Assembly: GCF_026262505.1 (NCBI RefSeq)
Contig: NC_067205.1
Coordinates: 6,138,001-6,202,000 of the forward strand
Source of the DNA: Trichomonas vaginalis G3
Taxonomy: Eukaryota > Parabasalia > Trichomonadida > Trichomonadidae
Direction of reading: 5' to 3'
Length of the DNA stretch: 64,000 bases
Of this stretch, positions 18,692-28,022 are shown piece by piece. A program made the translations under genes and the position numbers. Each line of letters starts with the position of its first letter. Position 1 is the stretch's first letter. Below the pieces are notes generated by a model. The model was given only the letters and a program-made list of their open reading frames with translations, searched no databases and had not been told where the DNA came from.

Positions 18692-21677
18692 TCAAGCGCG
18701 TTCATTGAACCTATACCATGCGAATACAGTCACAAATGGTGGCATATATCTGCACCCGAGCCTGTTGGATTTGTTGTGAAAGTGTGGAATGATTTCCTCC
18801 TGGTTCAGTTGGTCGAAAAATCTTTTTTGCTGCATTGTTATAAGATGGAGATAAAACGTCATGGCCAGCTTCATACTCTGAGTTGTATAATGGGTGGTCT
18901 CTTAATGAGTGGCTATGGTCGCCAGAAAAATTTGTAGTTCCTGTATGAGTGTGTGGTGGAAGGTTTGCTTCAGTAATTTTCTTCGAACCTCCTGTTTGCT
19001 TTGAAGAGTTAGCACAGTATAAGAATTTATCTACAATCTGTTCCCACGTACCAAAACCTAAAACTGTTCTGGATTTGTTGATTCATTGACGTATAAATAG
19101 AGCCAATAGGATATATGTTTGAAGAATCTGAGCCTTCATTGTTTGAAGTTCATGTTTAACATTTATAAATCCTTTTGCCATCTACAATATTTATATTGTT
19201 TGTTATTAAACCATTAGGAAAAGTAGGAGGATAAATTCTTTGTTCTTGTACAGTTTCACCGTTTCTTCCTGTTTTTGTTACTATTTCGATGCATGCTTTA
19301 ATTTCTTTAATCTTGATTGTTTGAAATTCTTCATGTGTATGGTTCTTGTCGGCTTTTCCATTAAGCGCAGCATTTACTTCCGACTTCTTTGCATAATTTT
19401 CATCTACATAAGTTTTATCTGCTTTCTTATCTAACATTGCTGGTAGTTCGTATGCTTCAAAGTTTCTGGCATGACCTTCAATGTTCATACATCTGTTATC
19501 TAAATTGTTTAGTGTATCTTTTACGCTTGTACTTGGATTCTCTAAAGGTGCACTTGAACCAAGGGTATAGTTCAATATTATGTCGTCTGCTCTAACAGTA
19601 GTGAAGGATTCATGTGTATGGTTCTTGTCAGCTTTATCTAATGTAGCTTGAAGTTCATTTATATCGGAGATATTGTGTTTATGAGATTTCAAAACTTTGT
19701 TCATTGCTTCGAGTTCAACTTTGTCAGCTTTACTTTTAATAGCATCTTCAAACGTTATTTTTGCCTTAACTCTCAAAGTAAATCTTGGTTCAACTAATAC
19801 ACCGTTAACATTGAAACTAGAAGCATAAATTTCATCGGTATGACCAAATGCTTCTGGTGCTTTAGCTGTCATACTGTACAGTACAGCTTATGTCATAACC
19901 TTTAGCACGAATGTATTTATATCTTCTTTCATTAACATTTTTTGTCTTCGCTTCATCACTTCGTGTTAAATATCCATGGTAGTTCGTTATAATCTGTTCG
20001 TCTGAAGTTATATAATGAACGTGGTTCTTGACTTTATCACTCAGAGCTAGAAGCTCGTTTTTGTCTGCTTTTTCGGCTAATTTCTCATTCACTTCTAATT
20101 CAACTCTTCCGCCAGAACTCTTATTATCATTAATCTTTTTCATTAATTCGGTAATTACGTCATAAAGACTATATTCTGTTTTCGGTTTTGTAAATAATGA
20201 GTCAAAATTTCTTTTCATCATTACATCGCTGACATTAATGATATCACCAATTCCTTTTTCATTTATTCTCTTCATTAATTCTGCAATAATGACGAATATA
20301 TAATCTGTTAATTTATTCTCTTCATCGAGGGTTATAGAATGTTTTGAAATTGAATCATTAACTCCTCTAAATAAATCAATAACTTCAGGATACACGTTTT
20401 TAATGTCTCGAATAACCCGGCCAGTATCCTGTTGTTCATGTTCTTCGTTCCCGTCGTTACGTGGTTTTATATCTCTAACCATCATCAACGCAGCCATAAC
20501 CGGAGGGTTTGTTGCTATCTGTTCGAAAATCCGTCCGTTATGTACGGTATATCTAAATAATTTCTTTGTGTTTGTTAAAACATTTGAAACAAGTCTTTTA
20601 AAACCATCTACAAAATTTCCTGTTTCACCTAATGTTCTTGCAGCATTTACAAGCTCACCCATTCCCGCTTTTGACCCCAAAAACGTCCATATTGCATTTA
20701 TTTCACTCTGTATAGTTGTCCATTCAGCGAAACTAACACCCGCATTCGCTAAGCTGAAAATGAAATTCAGTGGATCGAACTTAATTCCACCTTCTTTTTC
20801 AATTTCAACGAACTCACTAACATGAGATTTTAAGTATTCTTTCGTTAAAATTGTTTTCCCCGATGTTATGTCATTAACGAAACTATCACCGTCAAAAGTT
20901 AACGAATTCAATTTCGTCGTTGATGCTTTTATTTCATACACCGCTTTATCGATAGTTTTTGGCTCACCTTCTTTAGAAGCATATGAAACATTAATGAATG
21001 AATTATATGTATTCGTGAATGAGTTAAAATCAATGATTTTCATTAATGACGCCTTTAATGATTCATTTACTGTCGAATCCCTTAAAGCAATTAATGAACT
21101 GTCATTTATGAAAGGTACACTGCAAACCGTCGAGTTTGGATCAAATGCTGTAGTTGGTGCAGGAATATTAATGATATAAGTCATTAAATCATTAAGTGAC
21201 GTAAATAATGTTGTCGTTTTTGATTTAATTTCTTTAGCATCTGTTATATATGGTAATTTTATTTCTGTAGTTTCTGAATTAAAGATATTCGCTAAAATGT
21301 TTTGTAAACTGTTTTGAACAGCTGTGTAAACCGTTGAATCCGGAACTCTTACGATTTCACCGTCCTTAATAAAAGGCATTGCACATGGTGTAGTGCTTGG
21401 GTCAAATCTTTTTGGGTTATGATTCAACATATATTCTAATGCTTCATAAACAGACCTATATACGGTTGTATTATCTTTTTCAATAATTTCACCGTCCTTT
21501 ATAAACGGCATAGTACATGGAGTTAAAATAGGGTCAAACTTTTCATAGTCCTTCCATGTTATGTATTTCAGTATTTCCATCAGTGATAACAATATATTTG
21601 TCAGTAAGTGTGAGATATTGACCAAAATATAAACGTTTAGCTCTGTCAGCTTCATACGCATATGCAGCTATACTCAT
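18692..21677 (-). pseudogene. Long fibre protein with phage tail-collar-like tip, frameshifted
   Basis: The likely ATG is 21677; a shift near 21560 leads into the long frame (to 19862), then another (19872-19156) and several short ones to 18692. The shaft has repeats of PFIKDGEI/TPCTMPFI near the N-terminus and of KADKNHTHE-type units (near 19330 and 19620), typical of trimeric phage fibres. The C-terminus has IGSIYTS near 19100 and ends MPPFVTVFAWYRF at 18692, matching the intact Maverick-B fibre. Fibres bind host receptors; here the tip is broken by at least three shifts. The gene overlaps the 5' side of the divergent penton-like gene region. Confidence 0.7.
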
Positions 21678-21694
21678 ATTTTAATGAGAATAAA
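21678..21694. promoter_or_regulatory. 17-bp divergent start region (fibre / penton-like)
   Basis: Only ATTTTAATGAGAATAAA separates the fibre ATG (21677, minus) from the penton-like ATG (21695, plus). Read on the minus strand, the region resembles 24594-24609: T-rich, then TCTC or TCTCC, then ATTAAAA. Trichomonad mRNAs are known for very short 5' leaders and a TCA-type initiator. TCTCATT here is 6-8 bases before the minus-strand start, consistent with overlapping initiators. Confidence 0.5.
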
Positions 21695-22463
21695 ATGTTG
21701 TTCTATTTGCAAAGTACAGACCCAAACGAATACGGGACAGTAAAGCTACAAACAAACTCAGGTCTACAGAATGAGGCGCTTGCATTCAGAATGGTTGACT
21801 TCAATGCTATCGCTTCATTCGTTATAACAGATGAAACAGATTTCATGGAGATTGAAATAGATGGAAAGAAGCACGAAATAAGATTTCACAATAATGTAGA
21901 ATATAAGATGGAAACATTAGCTGGAGTGTTAAATGCTCTCATAAATACTACAATAAACAAGGATAACGAAGAAAACTTAATGAATGTTAAACTTATTGCA
22001 GGAGTTTTGAAGTTCAGTTATGCGAAGGAGTTTAAGATAACACGAATGAGTCATAGAGTACAACTTCTTTTTGGGTGCATACCATATGACATTTCCTTTG
22101 AAAAGTGTTGACAAAACGATTGAGATGAAATCTGTTCCATACGTATGTTATGGTAATTGTTTATACATTGAGTCTAAAATAGCTAATGTCACAGGCATTT
22201 CAGGAGTTAATAGTAAAGGTTCAGTAGAATATAAATCCTTCTGTTATGCAGTCAATTCAATGTTCATTCCAAATGTTCCTGTCATAGCAACTCATTTAGG
22301 TAAATGGGTTCGCATTAGTCCTCATAATTTGAAAGACATGCAATTCAGACTTGTTGACTTTCAAGGAGAGCCTGTAGAACTGAAGGCACCAGTGCGAATG
22401 ACTGTTGAAGTTGACTTTTTAGAAAATATTAAATGCAACAGCTTACAAGAAACTCAGAGCTAA
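21695..22463 (+). pseudogene. Penton-like minor capsid candidate, one frameshift (copy 2)
   Basis: ATG 21695 is preferred over 21662 because the latter lies within the fibre's 5' end. The frame is open to about 22105, shifts by one base and continues to 22463. The mid-part has a strand pair (LKFSYAKEFKITRMSHRVQLLFG) seen in penton-like proteins before the capsid insertion loop. The C-terminus has MQFRLVDFQGEPVELKAPV, the family's closing strands. It is the least damaged of the three Maverick-A copies. Confidence 0.55.
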
Positions 22464-22671
22464 AAATATAAAGTATGAATGTTATGTATTAGGTCATGAA
22501 CTTTGGTTGTTGCTGTTTGATGAAACAAATGAGTTAGTTATGTCAGTCAAGAGAACAGAAAAATATTGTGTTAGTGAAAACTGCACCAAGTCAATAAGAT
22601 TAGGTTTGCATTATGAAGATGAGTTCGATACTGTTGAAGAAGTTTTGGATAGATATTACAAATTGCTTTAA
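22433..22671 (+). pseudogene. Small hypothetical protein, about 79 aa, shift at codon 2
   Basis: The ATG at 22433 is out of phase by one base with a long coding-like frame that runs to TAA at 22671. That frame encodes YECYVLGHELWLLLFDE, then an acidic C-terminus (YEDEFDTVEEVLDRYY). It overlaps the penton-like gene's end by 31 bp and its stop overlaps the convergent gene's stop by 4 bp, like other genes here. Family unknown. Confidence 0.4.
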
Positions 22672-23282
22672 TTTACTAAAACATATTTCAAACAAAGTTT
22701 ATATTCTGTTGAAAGTTTTGTATATTCATTCGAATATTTATACTTAAACTCAACTCCTGTAGTTCCTGGTATTTCAATAATGCGGATGTTACCTATTTTC
22801 ATGAATGGTGGCGTTTGACCACAGCATTCGATTTCAGGGTCGAGATAGTCAATGACACATTGTTTCCCTGTTATTCGTGATATAACATTTTCAAGGTCCT
22901 CCTTTGTTAGAATTATTTGGTTCTTGCTTATAAGATTTACCCAAAGCTTCTTATCGTCTTTGAGTAAAATTGTTTGGTATAACTGAAGAAGGTAATGGTC
23001 TACGTTATCTGAAGGATTTGTTTGAACATTTGTGTAAGGGTTGTCGTTGGCTTCTCTTGAAAGAATTTGGTCCAGTGGTGGATACTCTAACTTAACATCT
23101 GATGTAGCGTTAGCGTTTGAAGCTGAGTTTAAATTCACCGACTTAAGTTCTGGTTCTTTTTCTTTCAAACACTCCGAACTATAGTTCTTTATGACAATAT
23201 TGTTTGTCGTTCGTGAGTCAACATTTGATGTTGGTTCAATTGGAACATTAACGGCACCAGCTAAGATGGATTTGCTTCTCAT
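22668..23282 (-). CDS. Hypothetical protein, 204 aa (Maverick-A)
   Basis: This intact ATG-started ORF has a polar, Asn/Ser-rich first half (SASNANATSD) and a folded-looking second half with CVIDYLDPEIECCGQTPP and a strand-rich end. I do not recognise it. Position beside the ATPase-fibre block suggests a virion component. It is not an obvious adenain-type maturation protease, as I see no His-Asp-Cys arrangement. It converges with 22433 and diverges from 23308. Confidence 0.55.
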   Translation of the reverse strand: MRSKSILAGAVNVPIEPTSNVDSRTTNNIVIKNYSSECLKEKEPELKSVNLNSASNANATSDVKLEYPPLDQILSREANDNPYTNVQTNPSDNVDHYLLQLYQTILLKDDKKLWVNLISKNQIILTKEDLENVISRITGKQCVIDYLDPEIECCGQTPPFMKIGNIRIIEIPGTTGVEFKYKYSNEYTKLSTEYKLCLKYVLVN

Positions 23283-23307
23283 TTCATATAGAATAAAAAC
23301 CTTTTAT

Positions 23308-23709
23308 ATGTATGAAATGAACAATATACTCGACAAGGGTTTGAATGTAAAGCTAACGAATGAAAATATTGTTGAATTCACTGAGACAGGAGCTGTGTAT
23401 AAAGATTTAGAACTACTGAACAAAAGAGCTAAGGGAAGAAGCAGGAACATGAACAAAGGGTGGAAGCCTATAAAAATTTATGTCAATGATGGCTCAGGAG
23501 GTTCAAACATAAAGTATGCAGAAAGTTATAGAGTTTATGCTCTCAAAGGTGAAAAGCCTTCATTTAAGAACAGCTATTCTAACGCATATCCTCAAAAGTT
23601 AACGGATGGAGAAGTGGATGATATGAATGACAGCAAAAATATTAACAGAAATGGCGACAGAGATGCATGGAATTTGTTTACCATCAGTCAATTGAAGGTT
23701 AAACTTTAA
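23308..23709 (+). CDS. Hypothetical basic protein, 133 aa
   Basis: ATG 23308 is 25 bp from the divergent start at 23282. The centre is very basic (LLNKRAKGRSRNMNKGW) and is followed by polar Asn/Asp-rich sequence. It could bind nucleic acid; family unknown. Its TAA forms a TTAA palindrome with the stop of the convergent ATPase gene, overlapping by 4 bp. Confidence 0.55.
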   Translation: MYEMNNILDKGLNVKLTNENIVEFTETGAVYKDLELLNKRAKGRSRNMNKGWKPIKIYVNDGSGGSNIKYAESYRVYALKGEKPSFKNSYSNAYPQKLTDGEVDDMNDSKNINRNGDRDAWNLFTISQLKVKL

Positions 23710-24593
23710 AACAATGTTGGTCGTTCCCATGGAATATTTTTGACTTTAATGGTATTAGTCATGATATGAATCTCAAGGTATGAACGAGGAGAGATGAGAG
23801 ACTTATATGCTTCCCAAATTTCTTCAAAAGGTAATGTTATACCTGACTGTTTCCAAATGAGTTCAATATCATAACGTGAGAAACCTTGAAAGATAACGAA
23901 GTCAGTTATGAGACGTTTTATGTTTAAAGCTAAAAACCTCCATGTTTGCATAAGTATTGCTACAGTTAAATGGTAATGTCTGACTTTAGTAATGATGTTA
24001 GCTAATGGTGAGTCTGGTTTTGAAACTAAACCTTTTCCGGCGAAGTCGTCGCAAACGAGCAGAGTGTTTGAAGGATATTTTTTGAAGGGGTATTTTGAAA
24101 GTTTTGATAGAATGTAGTTTGTCAGTCGTTTCATATCGTAAACTCCTGAGTACTGACGTAAGTGGTGTTTGTCAATAATTCTTTCCATCTCCTCAGAAGT
24201 CTTTTGCATTCCTGACTGTATAAATTCAACGATGGCATAATATTTTCTCTTACGTCGAATGTAACGTTGAAGAAATTCAATGAGTTCACTGTCTGGAACT
24301 TTAACGACAGAGGCTTGAACTTTTGACATAAATGTTTTCGCTGTTGAGTCCATAGAGTCTGAAGTTGCTGATATAATGATTTGGTCATAATATGAGTCAT
24401 TTCCTAAACGTTCTGTTATGAGTATATGACGAATGAGGTTAAATGTCTTACCTGAACCCATCTTTCCACAATAGAAATACACACCATTTGAACAGAACTC
24501 ATAATCTTTGCTGAAAGGAAGAATAAGAGAAGAGTTAAGTTTGTCTGTAGTTTCATTCATGTCTTCATCTACGTCATGTATTAAATGCTTCAT
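23706..24593 (-). CDS. Genome-packaging ATPase (FtsK/A32-like)
   Basis: The product is 295 aa from ATG 24593. The Walker A motif GKMGSGKT is at residues 43-50, Walker B (TLLVCDDFAG) lies about residue 185, and a sensor-like VAILMQTWRF follows. Size and motif spacing fit the Polinton/A32-type ATPase that pumps DNA into preformed capsids. The frame is intact. It is divergent from the penton-like gene at 24610, 16 bp apart. Confidence 0.85.
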   Translation of the reverse strand: MKHLIHDVDEDMNETTDKLNSSLILPFSKDYEFCSNGVYFYCGKMGSGKTFNLIRHILITERLGNDSYYDQIIISATSDSMDSTAKTFMSKVQASVVKVPDSELIEFLQRYIRRKRKYYAIVEFIQSGMQKTSEEMERIIDKHHLRQYSGVYDMKRLTNYILSKLSKYPFKKYPSNTLLVCDDFAGKGLVSKPDSPLANIITKVRHYHLTVAILMQTWRFLALNIKRLITDFVIFQGFSRYDIELIWKQSGITLPFEEIWEAYKSLISPRSYLEIHIMTNTIKVKNIPWERPTLF

Positions 24594-24609
24594 TTTATCT
24601 CCATTAAAA
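24594..24609. promoter_or_regulatory. 16-bp divergent start region (ATPase / penton-like)
   Basis: TTTATCTCCATTAAAA is all that lies between the two ATGs. It resembles the regions at 21678 and 29690. TTTTATCT also precedes the starts at 8307, 8815 and 37482, and TTTTATCC the start at 9099. Promoter function is inferred from position and repetition. Confidence 0.5.
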
Positions 24610-25491
24610 ATGCAAGTCAGAAATATTCAGAACATAGCACCGAGTCTAACTGACAAGAGTATAAAGATATACTATGAACATGTTATGATGAAACCAACCA
24701 AAATTCAAGAAAGTCAGTATACTTATGAATATCCAAGACACTGGGTAGAGTATGTAGGAGGTGAGAAAGCTATTGAAATCAGACAGGTTCGAAGTATTCC
24801 AGCAGGAAGAACAATATTATTGAAGAACTTTAATGTTTTTGAGGTATAATGATGAAACAAAGAAGCAAGATAGTTTTCCTGTTGCTGTGTATGTGAACTT
24901 AGATACAGGAGATGACATGAAAGTTTTTAACACAAAGCTTCAAATGGTATTGAAAGAACAACTTATAGCAGAAGGACACCCATTACCTTCAGAAGTTACC
25001 ATAGCATATAATTTTGAAACAAATGCAATAGATTTTAAAGTCATCTCTGCAAAGAAGTCAGGTTTTACATTTAATGAAGCAGATGTATATTCGAATGAAA
25101 ACTTCAAAGCTATTGCATGGTTAGATAATGACGATTGCTTTAAGAAAATATTTAAATACAGTGACTCAACGATGTCAATAGATGACTTCGTGGAATGTTA
25201 CCATCGACGTTTACAGTAGAAGGTTCAGCAGGATTGCTTACAAGATTGTCAATTGGTGGTATTTGGTCTCGTGAGAACATTGTTATAAAATCCAGTATAA
25301 GTGAATTTGCTGAAGAATCTATATTATGTCTTTCAAACTACATGTATTCGCCGCCGAAGCATTATAGTATAACAAACTTTGTCAGTAAGTTTAACATAAG
25401 ACTTGTCGAACCTTCTTCAATGAAAGATGTTGTGCTACCTAAAGATGGAAAGGATGGACTCATTATTGAAATGATTTTAATAGCATATTAA
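24610..25491 (+). pseudogene. Penton-like minor capsid candidate, two frameshifts (copy 3)
   Basis: From ATG 24610 the N-terminal block YTYEYPRHWVEYVGGEKAIEI matches the block of the Maverick-B penton-like genes. One-base shifts near 24840 and 25195 split the gene into three frames. The last carries STFTVEGSAGLLTRLSIGG, aligning with the HASFS..NSFLC segment of the gene at 1097, and the closing FNIRLVEPSS...VVLPKDGKDG. Full length would be about 293 aa. Confidence 0.55.
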
Positions 25492-25716
25492 ATGAGTTTG
25501 TTTTTGAAGGTCATTCATGATGAAATAACTGTTGTAGAAGATGTTAGCAATTGTTCAGACATTTTGAAGCGTATAGATGAGATAAGAAAGAAGTTAGATA
25601 GACCGCAAAGCGGTGAGGGCGAAGCCCGTGAGAACGCTTATGTTTCATTGACTTTCTCCAGTAACGAGAACTTTTATGAGATAATATTGAAGAGAGATGA
25701 TTTTAATATGGTGTAA
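25492..25716 (+). CDS. Hypothetical protein, 74 aa, with GC-rich insert
   Basis: This is an ATG-started frame right after the stop at 25491. Residues 38-48 (RPQSGEGEARE) are encoded by a GC-rich stretch at 25601-25635 holding two short inverted repeats, CCGCAAAGCGG and GGGCGAAGCCC, unlike the AT-rich surroundings. This looks like a small palindromic insertion that kept the frame. Family unknown. Confidence 0.5.
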   Translation: MSLFLKVIHDEITVVEDVSNCSDILKRIDEIRKKLDRPQSGEGEARENAYVSLTFSSNENFYEIILKRDDFNMV

Positions 25717-26244
25717 ATGGTAGCTTGGGCAGCTTTAGGCGCAATGGGAACAAAAGCATTAGCATTTGGAGCAAAAGCACTTGGAGCTTATGACGCAGTA
25801 AATAAAATGAGTGGAGGTAGGGTTTCGAAGACATTAGATGCAAATAAAGGGAAGATTGGAGGCTGGGTTGCAAAGAAATTAAGATTAAATAAAATAGGGC
25901 TCATAAATAAAGCATCCAATTTGGTTGCGACTGAGTCAGAAAATGCTTTAGGAAAGGACGATGAGTTTGCAAAACACGCAAAAGACTTTAATGACCAGAT
26001 GAAAGGTGAAACAATGCATTTAAATAGATTCGATGGAACTAAAGAAAATGTTTCTTCTCCACCAGTGGTTTATCCATACGGACCTTATGGAATGTATGGA
26101 AACCCTTATGAACGACCATTTGACCCATTGACTGGTGGAAGTAACTGGTATCATTATGGACGAAGAAGAAAGACAGTCAAGTTGGAGACGGACGTAAAGA
26201 AAGCAACTAAAAAGAAACCAAGGAAGAGAGTTATAAAGCAATGA
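25717..26244 (+). CDS. Minor capsid-like protein with hydrophobic N-terminus, 175 aa
   Basis: The ATG directly follows the previous TAA. Residues 1-25 form a glycine/alanine-rich hydrophobic or amphipathic helix (AWAALGAMGTKALAFGAKAL). The middle is Pro/Tyr/Gly-rich (YPYGPYGMYGNPY) and the tail is strongly basic (KKKPRKRVIKQ). The plan recalls adenovirus pVI/pX-type internal proteins with a membrane-active N-terminus and DNA-binding tail; that is analogy. The last codons lie in the inverted repeat and are shared in DNA with the end of the 5978 gene. Confidence 0.5.
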   Translation: MVAWAALGAMGTKALAFGAKALGAYDAVNKMSGGRVSKTLDANKGKIGGWVAKKLRLNKIGLINKASNLVATESENALGKDDEFAKHAKDFNDQMKGETMHLNRFDGTKENVSSPPVVYPYGPYGMYGNPYERPFDPLTGGSNWYHYGRRRKTVKLETDVKKATKKKPRKRVIKQ

Positions 26245-26251
26245 ATTCAAC

Positions 26252-26300
26252 AGGGTAAAAAAAGAGGTGAAAAAAGAGGTGAGATCTCACCACTTCACCT
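26252..26300 (-). repeat. AGATCT-centred nested palindrome (right TIR)
   Basis: Mirror of the copy at 5914-5961. The core GGTGAGATCTCACC is unchanged. One outer word reads GGGTAAA where the left copy has GGGTGAA. Confidence 0.75.
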
Positions 26301-26389
26301 AAATATATTTTTGTGCTATGTTTTCATACGTGTGGGAGTGGTGATATCATTAATTTTTAAGTTTATTTTTTTATTTTATTTTTATATAA

Positions 26390-26710
26390 ATGATGAAAAC
26401 TATTGAGATAACAAACTACAACGGTCATGAGTTCAAGAATTTGTTCTTCGTTCCTCGTGAAAATACATTCTATCAGATACGAGGGAGAAAGGGTAAAGTT
26501 AGTTTGAGCGTTTATGACAACAAACATAATGGGAGATATATAAAAGCAATAGATACAAACGGTAAGCGTGTTTCATTAGCTTTGTCAAAACTTACATACA
26601 TTTATTTTGACAGTGACTTTGACCTATATGAAGAAGAAAGTGAGTCAGAAGATTATGAGCTGTTATGTGAAGCACAGCAATGGGAGGAGTTGCAATACTT
26701 TTGTAAGTGA
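26390..26710 (+). CDS. TIR-borne 106-aa protein, right copy
   Basis: It is nearly identical to the gene at 5505-5825; residue 2 is Met instead of Thr and one Asn is Tyr near residue 70. Both copies are open, so both may be expressed, each reading outward toward the nearest end. It carries the same HNH-associated-type domain and acidic tail. Confidence 0.7.
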   Translation: MMKTIEITNYNGHEFKNLFFVPRENTFYQIRGRKGKVSLSVYDNKHNGRYIKAIDTNGKRVSLALSKLTYIYFDSDFDLYEEESESEDYELLCEAQQWEELQYFCK

Positions 26711-26891
26711 GAACGTTTATTTTTTCATTAGTGAGGTGAAGTGGTTGACGGCTTTGTAAATATTTAAGGTTAAGTTAGTGTTGTCGTTTGTGTTGTAAAA
26801 TATACGTTAACGGTTTTGTAAAGTGTCAAATTCACATATAATGGGTACGGTGGAACGCAGTGCCTCTGTACCCTTGATATGTATACTAACT

Positions 26892-27046
26892 TTCTGTACA
26901 GTTTGTATAATAGGTTGTGCTTTCTCTTTAAGTATACCTAATGTACTCAAAATCTTCCTTCCAACTCCAAATACACCTCTGGCTATTGTTCCCACTGCGG
27001 GTAAAAATCTAGATGCGACTCCTGCTAATGCGCCAAATAAACCCAT
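26892..27046 (-). pseudogene. 5' part of the Maverick-B gene split by Maverick-A
   Basis: ATG 27046 opens a hydrophobic/amphipathic N-terminus (MGLFGALAGVASRFLPAVG) then KILSTLGILKEKAQ, and is cut at the target duplication TTCTG. The rest is at 5072-5323. The N-terminus is similar in character to the genes at 25717 and 36867, so the intact product was probably an internal virion protein with a membrane-active helix. Confidence 0.7.
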
Positions 27047-27063
27047 TTCTTATGGGTTAAAAA

Positions 27064-28022
27064 ATGACGAATCCAAACAAGGACCCCTATGTTTCTAAAG
27101 CGACAAAGAAAGCACTCATGATAAAAATCTTTAGTTCAACACCAAATGCTTGGTTTATGGATATCTTGGAAAACATTCCGAGAGTTAGAACAGATGGACC
27201 TCCATACTGGTTAATATTTGTTGGTCAAAACACAAGATACTGTGAAGCCATACCATTATGGTCCAAAAATATTTTAGATGTGAAAACTGCTTTGACAATA
27301 TTCGTTGACAAATACCATCCAACAAAACTAACATCTGACTGTGAAAGTTCTTTCAAATCAGATGATATTAAAAACTATCTGCGTTCAAAAAATGTAAACC
27401 AATATTTCATTGTCGACCAAAACCATTCTGCTCTTGGTGTCATTGACGGATGTATAAAAATGTTAAGAGACTTAAACCAACCACAAGGTGGTGAAGCAAA
27501 TGAAATGTCATATGACGACAAGTATAGACACTTCTCCCAGGCAAAGATGAGACAAGTTTTAAATATTTACAATAACCGTAAACAAAAAGGTTTGGGAAAC
27601 CACTCCCCGAAGAAATGAAAAACAACCCTGACTTAGAGAAAGACTATATATTTAATAATTTAGTCAAAAGAGACAAACAAGAAAGAATGCCGGGCTTCAA
27701 ACTTCAGAAAGGTGACAAAGTAAAAATAGAAATACCTAAACGCGATCCATATGAAAATACTATTGACTATGACAACAATGGGAACTCGACAGGTACTCAC
27801 ATTCGTGTTCGTAAAAATAGAAGAAAGTATACAAGAGAATATTATGAAGTTTTAGGCAAACATGGCAAAATGTACACACTGCAAGCAGAAGATAAAACTA
27901 CTATTGTCAGACCTTGTTTCAAACTTGTCAAAGTTCAAGGTGGTATACTTTCAAAGACAGTTCCTAACAAATATAAGACAACTCCTGACGAATATGCTAA
28001 AGAAGTTGAAAATGACGACTAA
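27064..28022 (+). pseudogene. Maverick-B rve integrase with DD35D triad, one frameshift
   Basis: From ATG 27064 the integrase core shows Asp33 (WFMDILEN), Asp92 (LTSDCESSF) and Asp128 (GVIDGCIKMLRDLN), the last exactly 35 residues after the second and in place of Glu. A one-base shift near 27605 separates the C-terminal frame (to 28022), which holds a basic chromo/SH3-like domain (GFKLQKGDKVKIEI, then TREYYEVLGKHGKMYTL). It is homologous to the gene at 17576 but divergent, showing that Maverick-A and B are different families. Its stop overlaps the fibre stop by 4 bp. Confidence 0.8.

Larger units (their letters stand above)
5324..26891. mobile_element. Maverick-A, complete 21.6-kb Maverick/Polinton element
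   Basis: The ends are AGTTAGTATAC at 5324 and the inverted GTATACTAACT ending at 26891, flanked by the 5-bp direct repeat TTCTG (5319-5323 and 26892-26896). Mavericks are known for AG...CT termini, 5-6-bp target duplications and a PolB, integrase, ATPase and capsid gene set, all of which occur here. The flanking sequences are two halves of one gene, which proves insertion. Its polymerase, fibre and all three penton-like genes carry frameshifts, so as read it is not autonomous; the integrase, ATPase and capsid frames are open. Confidence 0.93.
26220..26891 (-). repeat. Right terminal inverted repeat of Maverick-A
   Basis: This is the inverted match of 5324-5994. It includes the dyad at 26252-26300, the second copy of the 106-aa gene and the terminal hairpin at 26834-26882. 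The main differences are a substitution in one TTCACC word (now TTTACC) and a few single bases. Confidence 0.9.

Noticed and set aside
22668-23282. Adenain-type maturation protease, expected in Polintons
   Set aside because: The residue pattern lacks a clear His...Asp/Glu...Cys triad; no other gene in Maverick-A shows one either.
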